A DNA stretch of 64,000 bases from Arthrobacter sp. ISL-72 (GTDB lineage: Bacteria > Actinomycetota > Actinomycetes > Actinomycetales > Micrococcaceae), in NCBI RefSeq assembly GCF_018613755.1, contig NZ_JAGGPP010000021.1, positions 1-64,000 of the forward strand. The letters run 5' to 3'. This document shows, piece by piece, positions 32,277-41,065 of the stretch. Every line of letters begins with the position of its first letter. Within the stretch, counting starts at the first letter, position 1. The notes under the pieces were generated by a model, which was not told the origin of the DNA, searched no databases, and worked only from the letters and a program-made list of their open reading frames with translations. The translations under genes were made by a program, and so were the position numbers.

Positions 32277-32762
32277 CTACTTGCCCTCGTCCGCTGAGAC
32301 CAGCTTGAGTGAGACGGAGTTGATGCAGAAGCGCTGATCTGTGGGGGTGCCGTAGCCTTCGCCTTCGAACACGTGTCCCAGATGGGAGTCGCAGTTCGCG
32401 CAGCGGACCTCCACGCGGTCCATGCCCATGGTGCGGTCGTGCAGGTAGCGGACAGTTCCGTCTGCAAGCGGAGCCCAGAACGACGGCCAGCCGCAGTGGG
32501 AATCGAATTTTTCGTTGCTCGTGAAAAGTTCCGCACCGCACGCACGGCACTGGTACACGCCCGCAGTGTGGGTATCCCAGTATTCGCCGGTGTAGGGCCT
32601 TTCGGTCCCGGCCTGCCGGAGCACGCGGTATTCCTCAGGTGTCAGCTCCCGGCGCCATTGCTCGTCCGTCTTTTCCACCTGAGGCGTGACATTATCCGCG
32701 GCGGATCCCTGGCCCGGGGTTTGGACAGGTGAAACTTTCGGCTTGTTGCTAAAGATGCTCAT
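32277..32762 (-). CDS. msrB: peptide-methionine (R)-S-oxide reductase
   Basis: The 161-residue product starts at ATG 32762. The MsrB core is complete: EYRVLRQAGTERPYTGEYWD, zinc ligands in CRACG and CANC, GWPSFWAPL, and the catalytic Cys in RFCINSVSL. It repairs methionine-R-sulfoxide in proteins. The first 25 residues are a Ser/Pro/Gln-rich extension. It lies 14 bases after the hypothetical gene in the same direction. Confidence 0.95.
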   Translation of the reverse strand: MSIFSNKPKVSPVQTPGQGSAADNVTPQVEKTDEQWRRELTPEEYRVLRQAGTERPYTGEYWDTHTAGVYQCRACGAELFTSNEKFDSHCGWPSFWAPLADGTVRYLHDRTMGMDRVEVRCANCDSHLGHVFEGEGYGTPTDQRFCINSVSLKLVSADEGK

Positions 32763-32776
32763 AGGTTGATCAACGC

Positions 32777-33268
32777 TCAGGAGTCCCCGATAAATCCCGA
32801 ACCCGCGTACAGGTGCAGGACGGGGAGTCCCAACTCGTCCTGTGCCTTGTTGGCCCAGTCCGTATGGAACGTGTCGGCAATGGCATGCGGCCGGGTGATG
32901 ACCACCGCCTGGCCGGCGCCGAGGTCCTTTACTTTCGCCACCAGGCCCTGCACGGCGCCGCCGTCAACCACTTCGCCCGTGACTCCGCCACCGAGTCCGG
33001 CGAGGGCGTTGAGCGATACTGTCAGCGTTTCGGCAGCCGCTGCCCGCTCGAAGGCCGGGTCCGGGGCATGGGAGGTCAGTTCGCGGAAAGCCTTGGCGAT
33101 GTCCAGCAGGGAGAGGTTTTCGAGGAAGTCCACCAGCAGGTGCCGTTCCGTGTTGGCCGGGACCAGCACGACGAGGGGCGCGTCACCCCCGTCCACCAGG
33201 CGTTCAATGTTGACGCGGTCATCCGCACCCAGCGGCTCTTCTGTCAGAATGACGATTGGATCGCTCAT
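32777..33268 (-). CDS. hypothetical protein (163 aa) coupled to msrB
   Basis: ATG at 33268 begins a soluble alpha/beta protein (PIVILTEEPLGADDRVNIERL, then APLVVLVPANTERHLLVDFLE, then AVVITRPHAIADTFHTDWANKAQ and VLHLYAGSG). The alternating strands and helices with VVVLVPA-type strands resemble universal-stress or Rossmann-like small domains. No catalytic residue is obvious. I do not recognise the family. Being directly upstream of msrB, it may act in oxidative stress. Confidence 0.75.
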   Translation of the reverse strand: MSDPIVILTEEPLGADDRVNIERLVDGGDAPLVVLVPANTERHLLVDFLENLSLLDIAKAFRELTSHAPDPAFERAAAAETLTVSLNALAGLGGGVTGEVVDGGAVQGLVAKVKDLGAGQAVVITRPHAIADTFHTDWANKAQDELGLPVLHLYAGSGFIGDS

Positions 33269-33404
33269 GCCCCCAGCCTAGTCCCGGGCGGACCTTTCCC
33301 GCACGGATTTCGATCGGGGCCTTCTGTCGTTATTGAAGCCTGGCGAGCCCGTTGTTGGCCTGCCCGAATATGTCCGAAGGGCACCTAGCAGTAAGAATGG
33401 ATCC

Positions 33405-34688
33405 ATGGCATCCATCCCGGGGCTGCGCCCGGCCACCCCCACGAATCCGCCCCGTGCGGCGGGAGCCCGCCGCGCCCCCGACACCGGAATGTCATCAAGC
33501 GCCAAATGGGCCGTGGGCGGCGCCATCGCAGGAGGTGCCGCCGCGGGCCTGCTTGGCGCGGGGTCCTCGGCGCTCGCCCTCTATTTCGCCCGGCGGGTCA
33601 TAACGCCGGTGCGTACCAGGGACGAAAACCAGGAGATACTGGCGGTCATCCGTGCCTCCGAGGGTCTCCAGGTCATCCTTGCGGCCAACGAGGACACCAC
33701 CGTGGAAGGCGTCTACGGGCTGTTCTTCGACGGCGGCCGCGGCCACGCGCGGATCGGCAGGATCGTTTCCTACTCACCCGCGGAACGCACCGTTCTCCGC
33801 GAGGTCCAGGCCGTCTATTCCGGCGACCTCACCACTGCCCGCCGCGGTTACTGGAGCGGATCCGCCTATCCGGATGCAGCCTCATTCGGGCTCTCGGCCG
33901 AGGATGTGCAGATCGACGTCGACGGCGGAACTGCGCCGGCATGGCTGGTGCCGGGACCCGGGCCGTCGGACATCTGGGCCATCATGGTCCACGGGCGCGG
34001 CGCCAGCCGGCTCGAGTGCCTGCGGGCCCTGCGGCCCGCACACGAACTCGGCATGACCAGCCTGATCATCTCCTACCGCAACGATGGACTGGCGCCGTCG
34101 GCCCCTGACGGGCGCTACGGACTCGGCTCCACCGAATGGCGCGACGTCGAGGCAGCCATCAGTTTCGCCGTCGCTAACGGCGCCAACGAAGTCGTGTTGT
34201 TCGGGTGGTCCATGGGCGGCGCGATCAGTCTGCAGACAGCGGACCTGTCACGGCACCACAACCTCATCCGGGCCATGGTGCTCGATGCGCCCGTGGTGGA
34301 CTGGGTCAATGTTTTGGCGCACCATGCCGAGCTGCACCGCATCCCCTCGGCAGTGGGACGCTACGGACAGCTGATGATGGGCCACCCGCTGGGCAGGCGC
34401 CTTACGGGACTGGCGGCGCCGGTGGACCTGAAGTCGATGGACTGGGTCGCACGGGCCGTGGAACTCAGGACTCCCACGCTGATCCTGCACAGCGTGGATG
34501 ACGAATATGTACCCTACGGGCCTTCGGCTAGCATCGCCGAGAAAAACCCCGAGATGGTCACGTTCGAGCCGTTCCAGAACGCCCGTCACACCAAGGAGTG
34601 GAACGTTGATCCCGAGCGCTGGGAACGGCTTGTCACCGCCTGGCTGCGGCGGCAGCTGGCACCGAGGAAGAATCCCGGGTCACGCTAA
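33405..34688 (+). CDS. alpha/beta hydrolase with N-terminal membrane anchor
   Basis: ATG 33405 is preferred over 33333; 427 residues. A Gly/Ala membrane segment lies near residues 35-57 (GGAIAGGAAAGLLGAG). The hydrolase domain has IWAIMVHGRG (oxyanion strand), nucleophile Ser in LFGWSMGGAIS, Asp in LHSVDDEYVPYG and His in FQNARHTKEW. It resembles BAAT/FrsA-like peptidase-family-S9 esterases of actinobacteria. Substrate unknown; it acts at the membrane, probably on the cytosolic side. It converges on ybaK with overlapping stops. Confidence 0.85.
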   Translation: MASIPGLRPATPTNPPRAAGARRAPDTGMSSSAKWAVGGAIAGGAAAGLLGAGSSALALYFARRVITPVRTRDENQEILAVIRASEGLQVILAANEDTTVEGVYGLFFDGGRGHARIGRIVSYSPAERTVLREVQAVYSGDLTTARRGYWSGSAYPDAASFGLSAEDVQIDVDGGTAPAWLVPGPGPSDIWAIMVHGRGASRLECLRALRPAHELGMTSLIISYRNDGLAPSAPDGRYGLGSTEWRDVEAAISFAVANGANEVVLFGWSMGGAISLQTADLSRHHNLIRAMVLDAPVVDWVNVLAHHAELHRIPSAVGRYGQLMMGHPLGRRLTGLAAPVDLKSMDWVARAVELRTPTLILHSVDDEYVPYGPSASIAEKNPEMVTFEPFQNARHTKEWNVDPERWERLVTAWLRRQLAPRKNPGSR

Positions 34689-35197
34689 GGAGCGGGAGCA
34701 GCTTTCGGCCCGGTGCCGATGCGGGCGGTAACGGCGCCGATAAGGCGGATCAGCTCCGCCGGGTCCAGTTCAATGTCCAGCCCGCGCCGGCCCCCGGACA
34801 CCAGGATGGTCGCCTGGCCCACAGCACTTTCGTCGAGGACGGCGGGACAGGGCTGGCGTTGCCCCAGCGGCGATATGCCGCCCAGCACATAACCGGTCCT
34901 GCGCCGGGCCATCGCCGGATCAGCCATGGCGGCCTTCTTGCCGCCCAGGACAGCCGCTATCGCCTTCAGGTCCAGGCTGCCGCTGACGGGAACGATTCCC
35001 GCCGCCAGCCTGCCGTCGACGTCCACTACGAGCGTTTTGAAGACCTTGGCGGGATCCAGTCCCAAGGCGTCCGCGGCCTCCATGCCGTAGCTCGCGGCCG
35101 AAGGATCGTGGCTGTAGGGATGCAGCACGAAAGGAACGCCGGCCGCAGCGAGTGCTGCTGTGGCCGGCGTTCCCTGTGAAGCCTGTTTGCGCGCCAA
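34685..35197 (-). CDS. ybaK: Cys-tRNA(Pro)/aminoacyl-tRNA deacylase YbaK/EbsC
   Basis: TTG at 35197 with AAAGG upstream gives 170 residues. The editing fold is clear: VPFVLHPYSHDPSAASYG, LGLDPAKVFKTLVVDVDGR with the essential Lys, LGGKKAAMADPAMARRRTGYV, GGISPLGQRQPCPAV and VSGGRRGLDIELDP. It hydrolyses mischarged tRNA, mainly Cys-tRNA(Pro). It ends the sseA-sufE-ybaK unit (21-base gap). Confidence 0.92.
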   Translation of the reverse strand: MARKQASQGTPATAALAAAGVPFVLHPYSHDPSAASYGMEAADALGLDPAKVFKTLVVDVDGRLAAGIVPVSGSLDLKAIAAVLGGKKAAMADPAMARRRTGYVLGGISPLGQRQPCPAVLDESAVGQATILVSGGRRGLDIELDPAELIRLIGAVTARIGTGPKAAPAP

Positions 35198-35218
35198 GCG
35201 GTGCCGGTGCCTTTCGGC

Positions 35219-35680
35219 TCAGGCCTTGACCGCGGCGGAGGCGGCGACCTTGCGCTTGATCCGGCCAAGCATCGCTGTCATTCCGCGCATGCGCAGGGGA
35301 GTAATGGCCCGGGTGAGGCCCAGGAGCTCGGGCATATCATCCGGAACCGCCAGGATCTCCGGCGCCGTGAGGCCGTCGAGGCCCTCATGCAGGACACCGG
35401 CGAAACCCCTGGTTGTAGGTGCTTCCGGCGGCGCCTTGAAGTAGAGCCGCACGCTGTCCGGATTTCCGGCGTCGTGCTTTTCCGTCTCAACCGTCAGGAA
35501 CAGAGGCGACTGGCACTCGACAACCTGTTCCAGCAGCTCCGGGTGGTCCTTCAGCCGGTCCGGCAGTTCCGGCAGCCCCTGGGAGAATTCCAGCAGCAAT
35601 TGCAGCCGCTCGGGTTCGGTGAGGGCCTGGAAGTCGTCAACTATTTCCGCCAGCGAGGCGGGAAGGGTCTGGTTATTCAT
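35219..35680 (-). CDS. sufE: SufE family sulfur-acceptor protein
   Basis: ATG 35680 (a TTG lies one codon upstream) gives 153 residues. The active-site loop has Cys in VVECQSPLFL. Helices LAEIVDDFQALTEPERLQLLLEFS and LTRAITPLRMRGMTAML match SufE. It accepts persulfide sulfur for Fe-S assembly. It lies 10 bases after the sulfurtransferase gene, a common actinobacterial pair, so the sulfur source may be the rhodanese. Confidence 0.9.
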   Translation of the reverse strand: MNNQTLPASLAEIVDDFQALTEPERLQLLLEFSQGLPELPDRLKDHPELLEQVVECQSPLFLTVETEKHDAGNPDSVRLYFKAPPEAPTTRGFAGVLHEGLDGLTAPEILAVPDDMPELLGLTRAITPLRMRGMTAMLGRIKRKVAASAAVKA

Positions 35681-35690
35681 CAAGTCCAGT

Positions 35691-36602
35691 TTACGCCGGT
35701 ACCGTGCCGCGCTCGGTTCCCTTGGTGATGGGCACGCGGACGGCGTTGCCCCACTCGGTCCAGGAGCCGTCGTAATTACGCACCGTCTCGAAGCCCAGCA
35801 GGTACTTCAGGGCAAACCAGGTGTGGCTGGAACGCTCGCCGATGCGGCAGTATGCCACCACGTCGTCGCCTTCCCTGAGGCCGGCTTCGCCAAGGTACAG
35901 GGCCTCGAGTTCGGCGCGCTTGCGGTAGGTGCCGTCCCCGTCCGCCGCGCGGGCCCAGGGGATGGACGCGGCCGTCGGAATGTGGCCGCCGCGCAGGGCA
36001 CCTTCCTCAGGGTAGGCCGGCATGTGGGTGCGCTGCCCGGAGTATTCCTCGGGGGAGCGGACGTCAATCAGCGGCTTGCCGAAGTGGGCCAGCACGTCGT
36101 CCTTGAACGCACGGATGGGGGCATCCTTGCGTTCGACGACGGGGTATTCACCGGGGGCGGGCCGGGGCACCTCGGTGGTCAGCTTGTGGCCCTCGGCGAT
36201 CCACTTGTCGCGGCCGCCGTCGAGCAGCCGGACGTCTTCATGGCCGAAGAGGGTGAAGACCCACAGGGCGTAGGCGGCCCACCAGTTGGACTTGTCGCCG
36301 TAGATGACCACGGTGGAATCCCGGGAAATGCCCTTGACCGCGGCCAGGGCGGCGAACGCCTCGCCGTCCACGTAGTCGCGGGTGACCTCGTCGTTAAGGT
36401 CGGTGTGCCAGTCGATCTTGACGGCGCCCGGGATGTGGCCGGTTTCGTACAGCAGGACATCCTCATCGGATTCGACCACCACGAGCTTGCCGTCGCCGAC
36501 GGCGCCGCTTTCGAGGGCCTCTGCGAGCCACTCGGTGGACACAAGGCGCTCGGGGTGCGCGTACTCGGAAAACTTTTCGTTCTGTTCAACGGGGTAGGGC
36601 AT
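35691..36602 (-). CDS. sseA: thiosulfate/3-mercaptopyruvate sulfurtransferase (tandem rhodanese)
   Basis: The 303-residue product has two rhodanese domains. The inactive first includes [20 protein letters not shown] and [16 protein letters not shown]; the second has the catalytic loop [14 protein letters not shown] with Cys near residue 239 and [11 protein letters not shown]. The CRIGERSS loop is typical of thiosulfate sulfurtransferases. ATG 36602 has AAAGGC upstream. It heads the sufE-ybaK operon and probably supplies sulfane sulfur. Confidence 0.93.
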   Translation of the reverse strand: MPYPVEQNEKFSEYAHPERLVSTEWLAEALESGAVGDGKLVVVESDEDVLLYETGHIPGAVKIDWHTDLNDEVTRDYVDGEAFAALAAVKGISRDSTVVIYGDKSNWWAAYALWVFTLFGHEDVRLLDGGRDKWIAEGHKLTTEVPRPAPGEYPVVERKDAPIRAFKDDVLAHFGKPLIDVRSPEEYSGQRTHMPAYPEEGALRGGHIPTAASIPWARAADGDGTYRKRAELEALYLGEAGLREGDDVVAYCRIGERSSHTWFALKYLLGFETVRNYDGSWTEWGNAVRVPITKGTERGTVPA

Positions 36603-36843
36603 GGGGATTGCCTTTCATTGAAACGGTCAGTGGTCTGAAACGGGCAGGGGACGGGACCCATGCCACCGTGAGGCGTCGCTGCGGCCGGGCCAGTTCCAAC
36701 ACTAGCCACGGCCATGCCCTAATGCGCCCCTGCGTTCACAGAGGGAAATATGGCCTTGGTCACGCGGGCTGGCCGCGTTATCAGGCGGATGCCGCATTGC
36801 CGGTATCCTTTCTGGGGACACGAGACCAGCAGAACGGACCACC

Positions 36844-37881
36844 TTGGTACAGATCGAACAGCTCTCCGCGCGGACACCGGCGGTTTCCGTGGATGAACTC
36901 CTCAAGGGTTTCTATCCCTCCCCGCGGTTCGGCGAGGTTTCCTTCGCGAGTTACCGTCCCGACCCCTCGCAGGCGAGCCAGGCCGGGGCCGTGACGGCGC
37001 TGCAGTCCTTCGCGACCGGCGTCGGCGCCAACGGAAGTTCCGGCCTTTTCAAAAAGCTGTTTGCGAAGAAGGACAATTCCAGGGCCGGCATCTACCTGGA
37101 CGGCGGCTTCGGTGTAGGCAAGACCCACCTGCTTGCGTCGCTGTGGCATGCGTCCCCGGGACCCAAGGCCTTCGGCACTTTCGTCGAATACACCAACCTG
37201 GTGGGCGCGCTCTCCTTCCGCAAGACGGTCGAGGCGCTGAGCCACTACAAGCTCGTGTGCATCGATGAGTTCGAACTCGACGATCCGGGCGATACGGTCC
37301 TGATGTCGCGGTTGATGCGGGAACTGGCCGATGCCGGCGTTAAGCTCGCCGCCACCTCGAACACGCTGCCCGGATCGCTGGGCGACGGCCGGTTCGCAGC
37401 GGTCGACTTCCAGCGCGAGATCCAGGTCCTGGCGGACCAGTTCGATGTCGTCAGGATCGACGGCGAGGACTTCCGCCACCGTGGACTCCCGGCAGCTCCG
37501 GCTCCGCTGAAGAACGAAGACCTGACCCACCACATGCAGGCGGAGTTCCAGGGCAAAACAGTGGCGCGGGATGACTTCAGGACCCTCATCAACCATCTTG
37601 CCGGCGTTCATCCGAGCCGCTACCGGCAGCTCCTGGCCGGCATTGAGGGCGTTGTCTGGCGTGACGTGGAGACCATCACCGAACAGGCCGTGGCGCTCCG
37701 CTTTGTGGTGCTGGCAGACCGGCTCTATGACAAGGATGTGCCTATCCTGGCCAGCGGAGTCCCGTTCGACCAGCTCTTCACTGAGGAAATGATGACCGGC
37801 GGGTACACCAAGAAGTACTACCGGGCAGTGTCCCGTCTGACGGCGCTTGCCCGCGAAGGCCAGAACCACGAACCGTCCTAG
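36844..37881 (+). CDS. zapE: cell division protein ZapE (AFG1-like ATPase)
   Basis: A TTG at 36844 opens 345 residues. P-loop ATPase motifs are LDGGFGVGKTHLLASL (about residues 80-95) and LVCIDEFELDDPGD (Walker B). The sensor segment LAATSNTLPGSLG and the C-terminal FDQLFTEEMM…KYYRAVSRL match ZapE/AFG1. ZapE destabilises FtsZ rings in Gammaproteobacteria; its role in actinobacteria is not established. It is divergent from sseA over 241 bases. Confidence 0.92.
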   Translation: MVQIEQLSARTPAVSVDELLKGFYPSPRFGEVSFASYRPDPSQASQAGAVTALQSFATGVGANGSSGLFKKLFAKKDNSRAGIYLDGGFGVGKTHLLASLWHASPGPKAFGTFVEYTNLVGALSFRKTVEALSHYKLVCIDEFELDDPGDTVLMSRLMRELADAGVKLAATSNTLPGSLGDGRFAAVDFQREIQVLADQFDVVRIDGEDFRHRGLPAAPAPLKNEDLTHHMQAEFQGKTVARDDFRTLINHLAGVHPSRYRQLLAGIEGVVWRDVETITEQAVALRFVVLADRLYDKDVPILASGVPFDQLFTEEMMTGGYTKKYYRAVSRLTALAREGQNHEPS

Positions 37882-37899
37882 AGTCTGGAGCTGTGCTGG

Positions 37900-37929
37900 C
37901 GCTTAAACGCCAAACGCTTAAACGCCAAA
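37900..37929. repeat. tandem 15-base direct repeat
   Basis: CGCTTAAACGCCAAA occurs twice without a gap just after zapE and directly before a stem-loop. No function is known; replication slippage is likely. Confidence 0.8.
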
Positions 37930-37964
37930 GGTGCCGGCGCCGCCTCACGGCGGGACCGGCACCT
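37929..37964. terminator. stem-loop terminator between zapE and the MT0933-type gene
   Basis: AGGTGCCGG and CCGGCACCT enclose a second stem (CCGCC/GGCGG). It lies between convergent genes and may end both transcripts; there is no U-tract. Confidence 0.65.
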
Positions 37965-37979
37965 CGCTGACGTTCTAGC

Positions 37980-38249
37980 TTAAAGGCCCTGCTGCCGGGG
38001 TTCCCCGGTTGCAGGCGGCTCTCCGGCGACGGGAGGCTGGTCGACCACCGGAGCCGTGTTCGGCTTGGGGTCGACCTTGTCCACGAGGCCGGCTGCGCCC
38101 TTCTGGACGGAATCGATCTTCCCGGCGTACTTTCCGCCGGTCTTTGAGTCGATGAAATCACCGGCTTTGCCGATGCCGTCCTTGATGGCCTGTTCATTGC
38201 CACCAACCAGTCGCTGAGCCTTGCCCTTCAGATCGTCAAGAATTCCCAC
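37980..38249 (-). CDS. MT0933-type small antitoxin-like protein
   Basis: GTG at 38249 with GGGAGGTG upstream gives 89 residues. The core GILDDLKGKAQRLVGGNEQA and FIDSKTGGKYAGKIDSV match the MT0933/Rv0909 antitoxin family (PF14013). A Pro-rich tail follows. No toxin gene of the paired type is adjacent, so a stress- or cell-envelope-related role unconnected with toxin control is also possible. Confidence 0.82.
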   Translation of the reverse strand: MGILDDLKGKAQRLVGGNEQAIKDGIGKAGDFIDSKTGGKYAGKIDSVQKGAAGLVDKVDPKPNTAPVVDQPPVAGEPPATGEPRQQGL

Positions 38250-38347
38250 GGGCACCTCCCTTCTGTCGCGGAGCCAGATCGCTCCTCCGCATTCGATCCT
38301 AGCCCGTGGTTTTGGGTGTGCCAAGGTCACGCGCGGGAGTCCGGGCA

Positions 38348-38374
38348 ATAAAAAAGCAGCTGCGGAGAGCTGCT
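38348..38374 (-). terminator. Rho-independent terminator of the tRNA array
   Basis: AGCAGCT and AGCTGCT form a stem with a six-base loop, followed on the minus strand by TTTTTTATT. It lies just beyond the last tRNA. Confidence 0.9.
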
Positions 38375-38375
38375 G

Positions 38376-38450
38376 TGGTGGGCGATACTGGGATCGAACC
38401 AGTGACCTCTTCCGTGTCAGGGAAGCGCGCTACCGCTGCGCCAATCGCCC
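38376..38450 (-). tRNA. tRNA-Val(GAC)
   Basis: The cloverleaf is complete: acceptor GGGCGAT/ATCGCCC, D-arm, anticodon loop CTGACAC (anticodon GAC), T-arm with GGTTCGATCC, and encoded CCA. It is the last gene of the minus-strand array. Confidence 0.96.
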
Positions 38451-38531
38451 GCGTTCCGGATGGATCCGGCGGGGGAAGAACCCGCGGGACATCCGGCATA
38501 GCCGGGGGTTCTGCGTCATTAAAGAAAAGAG

Positions 38532-38604
<73 letters not shown>

Positions 38605-38661
38605 ACATGAAGCACGTGCCGGTTGGACCGGCAGTTCAACAACAAGCAAGTTGCCTTGCTC

Positions 38662-38736
38662 TGGTGGGCGATACTGGGATCGAACCAGTGACCTCTTCCG
38701 TGTCAGGGAAGCGCGCTACCGCTGCGCCAATCGCCC
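38662..38736 (-). tRNA. tRNA-Val(GAC), second copy
   Basis: Identical in sequence to the copy at 38376-38450, including the encoded CCA. Confidence 0.96.
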
Positions 38737-38778
38737 AAATGTTTCTCCGGGGTGAACCGGAAACCAAGGTTTTCACCG

Positions 38779-38849
38779 AGGTGGGTACGGGATTCGAACC
38801 CGTGTATACGGCTTTGCAGGCCGCTGCCTCGCCTCTCGGCCAACCCACC
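38779..38849 (-). tRNA. tRNA-Cys(GCA)
   Basis: Acceptor GGTGGGT/ACCCACC, anticodon loop CTGCAAA (GCA), T-loop GTTCGAATC. Discriminator U, as required for tRNA-Cys; no encoded CCA. Confidence 0.95.
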
Positions 38850-38895
38850 GTGTAAGCCAGGATTCCTAAGAACCTTGCTGTGACAGTGTCCTGCG

Positions 38896-38968
<73 letters not shown>

Positions 38969-39115
38969 ATTGTTGTCAGCATTTCCTTGCCTTATTCGGC
39001 ATTTCCTCGCGTTCCAACGAGTAAGAACTCTATAGGAGGTTCCGGGAAGTTACAAATCGGGCAGTGGCGGCAGCTTCAAAGGGGCCCGCTTCCTTGGAAT
39101 CTAGGGGATTTTCCT

Positions 39116-39133
39116 AATTACAGGGGTGTAATT
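39116..39133. promoter_or_regulatory. dyad in the divergent tRNA spacer
   Basis: AATTAC and GTAATT flank AGGGGT. It lies in the 349-base gene-free spacer (38969-39317) between divergent tRNA genes, which otherwise shows AT-rich promoter-like patches (TATAGG near 39032). The binding protein is unknown. Confidence 0.35.
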
Positions 39134-39317
39134 TGTGGGCCTGCCTTGGCGCTCTCTGTCGTGATTCCCCGAAATGGCGCATGCTGAAAGGCTCCCGACG
39201 ACGGCCGGCCGCCCGAGCTTCCCCGGTCCCGCACCAACGTGCTGTGAGGTGCCCTAAGCGCGCCGGGTCGCCCGATTTCCAAAAGCCGCCAGGGTGGGCT
39301 AGCATTCAATGGCATTG

Positions 39318-39392
39318 GGGCGATTGGCGCAGTGGTAGCGCGCTTCGTTCACACCGAAGAGGTCACTGGTTCGAACCCAGTATCGCCCACCA
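39318..39392 (+). tRNA. tRNA-Val(CAC)
   Basis: Acceptor GGGCGAT/ATCGCCC, anticodon stem CTTCG/CGAAG around TTCACAC (CAC), T-arm with GGTTCGAACC, encoded CCA. A following TGAATGGCCCGTTCCGC…GCGGAACGGGCCATTTCG stem-loop (39395-39437) probably terminates it. Confidence 0.95.
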
Positions 39393-39397
39393 TTGAA

Positions 39398-39434
39398 TGG
39401 CCCGTTCCGCTGAATCAGCGGAACGGGCCATTTC
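39398..39434 (+). terminator. terminator of tRNA-Val(CAC)
   Basis: AATGGCCCGTTCCGCTGA pairs with the TCAGCGGAACGGGCCATT strand that follows, an almost perfect long stem, then TTCGCTTTT. It begins within ten bases of the tRNA end. Confidence 0.85.
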
Positions 39435-39497
39435 GCTTTTCCGGCTGCGACCGTCCCGGCCCGCAATCCTGTCAGCCCTTCATGAAAGAGTGTTTGC

Positions 39498-40379
39498 ATG
39501 ACTGATCCACTCCTTGCCCACGCCACGGAATACGGGCGGATGTACGCGCGTTCAACCTCGGACTCGTTTTCCGTACCGTCCATTACGACGGTCATCAGCC
39601 AGCAGCCGCACGGCCTGGATGGCTGGTTCGGGTACATGGGAGCGAACAGCCTCGCCAGCGATCCGCTGCTCCCCGGCATCCTGGGGAGCCCCGCCAAGGT
39701 GCGCCAGGCGGTCAGCCGTGCAGCCAAGGCCGCCGAAACGTACCGCGACGACGCCGCGAAGCGCGGCGACCGGGTCCATAATTACTGCGAACAGGTTGCG
39801 CTCAGGGCCCTCGGCAGGCCGCACCGGATGAAGGAAATGCGGGAGGCCCTGGCCGCAAACGGCGAGGAAGCCTTCGCGGCGCGCTTTGATGAGTGGTGGG
39901 AACTCTTCGGCGTCGAGCCCATCGCACCGGAAGTCACTGTCTGGAACAAGACAGTCGGTTATGCCGGCACCCTGGACCTGGTGGCCAGGATCAACGGCCG
40001 GACCTGCATTATCGACTACAAGACGAAGGGCACCAGCCGGGACGGAACGGTCAAGCCGCTGGACGACAAGGTAGTGATGCAGCTGGTCGCGGGGATGAAG
40101 GCCGAGGAAAGCCTGGTGGATCCCGTTGTGGGGGAGTGGGAGCCCTGGAAACACGTTGAGTCTCCCGTGCTGCTGGCCGTCGCGCTGGGTGAAACCGAAG
40201 TCCGGCCGATGCGTGCCAATCCGGATGTGCTCAAGCACCATTGGTGGAAGTTCTGCTCCCTCCGCCGGGTCTGGGAGATGCACGCCGACACCGCCAGTGC
40301 CGGAACAGCCCTGCTTCCGGTGGCACCGCCGCCGCTTCCCGTGCCGCAGCCCGTGCTGCAGGCCTTGCCAGGCAGGTAA
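39498..40379 (+). CDS. PD-(D/E)XK nuclease superfamily protein (RecB/Cas4-like)
   Basis: The product has 293 residues from ATG 39498. Nuclease motifs are in order: RGDRVHNYCEQVAL (the motif with His and Glu), YAGTLDLVARI (Asp) and CIIDYKTKG (DxK), followed by VMQLVAGMKAEE (the QxxxY-like helix). This is the RecB/Cas4/exonuclease arrangement and predicts a metal-dependent DNA nuclease. The C-terminus is Pro-rich (PPPLPVPQPVLQ). It lies 100 bases after a tRNA gene and before def; no helicase or phage partner is adjacent. The biological role is unknown. Confidence 0.78.
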   Translation: MTDPLLAHATEYGRMYARSTSDSFSVPSITTVISQQPHGLDGWFGYMGANSLASDPLLPGILGSPAKVRQAVSRAAKAAETYRDDAAKRGDRVHNYCEQVALRALGRPHRMKEMREALAANGEEAFAARFDEWWELFGVEPIAPEVTVWNKTVGYAGTLDLVARINGRTCIIDYKTKGTSRDGTVKPLDDKVVMQLVAGMKAEESLVDPVVGEWEPWKHVESPVLLAVALGETEVRPMRANPDVLKHHWWKFCSLRRVWEMHADTASAGTALLPVAPPPLPVPQPVLQALPGR

Positions 40380-40477
40380 GGGCTCTCACCAGCCAACCAA
40401 CGCGCCGGCGGCCAACTAAACTGGTTTGGATCCCCCGTACCGCCCGTTCAGTATCCCACCGTTAGGACAGATCGCAT

Positions 40478-41065
40478 ATGGCCATTTTGAATATCCGCAT
40501 CATCGGCGACCCTGTGCTCCGCACAGTCGCCGATCCCGTGACGGAATTCGGGCCGGAACTCGCGAAACTTGTTGCCGACATGACCGAGACCATGGAAGAC
40601 GTCGACGGCGCAGGCCTCGCCGCGCCACAGGTCGGCGTCAGCAAAAGGGTGTTCACCTACCGCATCGGCGGAGTGGAGGGCCACATCATCAACCCCGTGC
40701 TGGAAAACAGCGACGACTTCCAGCCTGATGAAGTGGAAGGCTGCCTCTCCATCCCGGGTCTTGGCTTCCCTGTCCGCCGGCGCCAGACCACCCGCGTCAC
40801 CGGCGTCGACCTGCACGGCAACCCCGTCTCGGTGGACGGAGAGGGCATGCTTGCCCGCTGCTTCCAACATGAAACAGACCACCTTGACGGGATCCTGTTT
40901 ACGGACAGGCTCGAAGGCGAAGACCGCAGGGCCGCCCTGCGCGCGATCCGCAACGCCAACTACGACGCCATCACCGAGAAGACGACGTCCAAGCGGGCGA
41001 AGACTGTCGGTTCCAGCTTTGGAGGCGGAAGCTTCGGCGGCGGCAGCTTCGGTGCGGGCGGGTGA
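40478..41065 (+). CDS. def: peptide deformylase
   Basis: The 195-residue product has all three deformylase motifs: GAGLAAPQVG, EGCLS (Cys ligand) and QHETDHLDG (two His ligands and Glu). It removes the formyl group from nascent proteins. A C-terminal run of SFGGG units extends beyond the catalytic domain. The stop overlaps the fmt start by four bases; removal and addition of formyl are thus co-expressed. Confidence 0.97.
   Translation: MAILNIRIIGDPVLRTVADPVTEFGPELAKLVADMTETMEDVDGAGLAAPQVGVSKRVFTYRIGGVEGHIINPVLENSDDFQPDEVEGCLSIPGLGFPVRRRQTTRVTGVDLHGNPVSVDGEGMLARCFQHETDHLDGILFTDRLEGEDRRAALRAIRNANYDAITEKTTSKRAKTVGSSFGGGSFGGGSFGAGG

Noticed and set aside
37900..37929. CRISPR-like repeat
   Set aside because: Only two adjacent 15-base copies without spacers.
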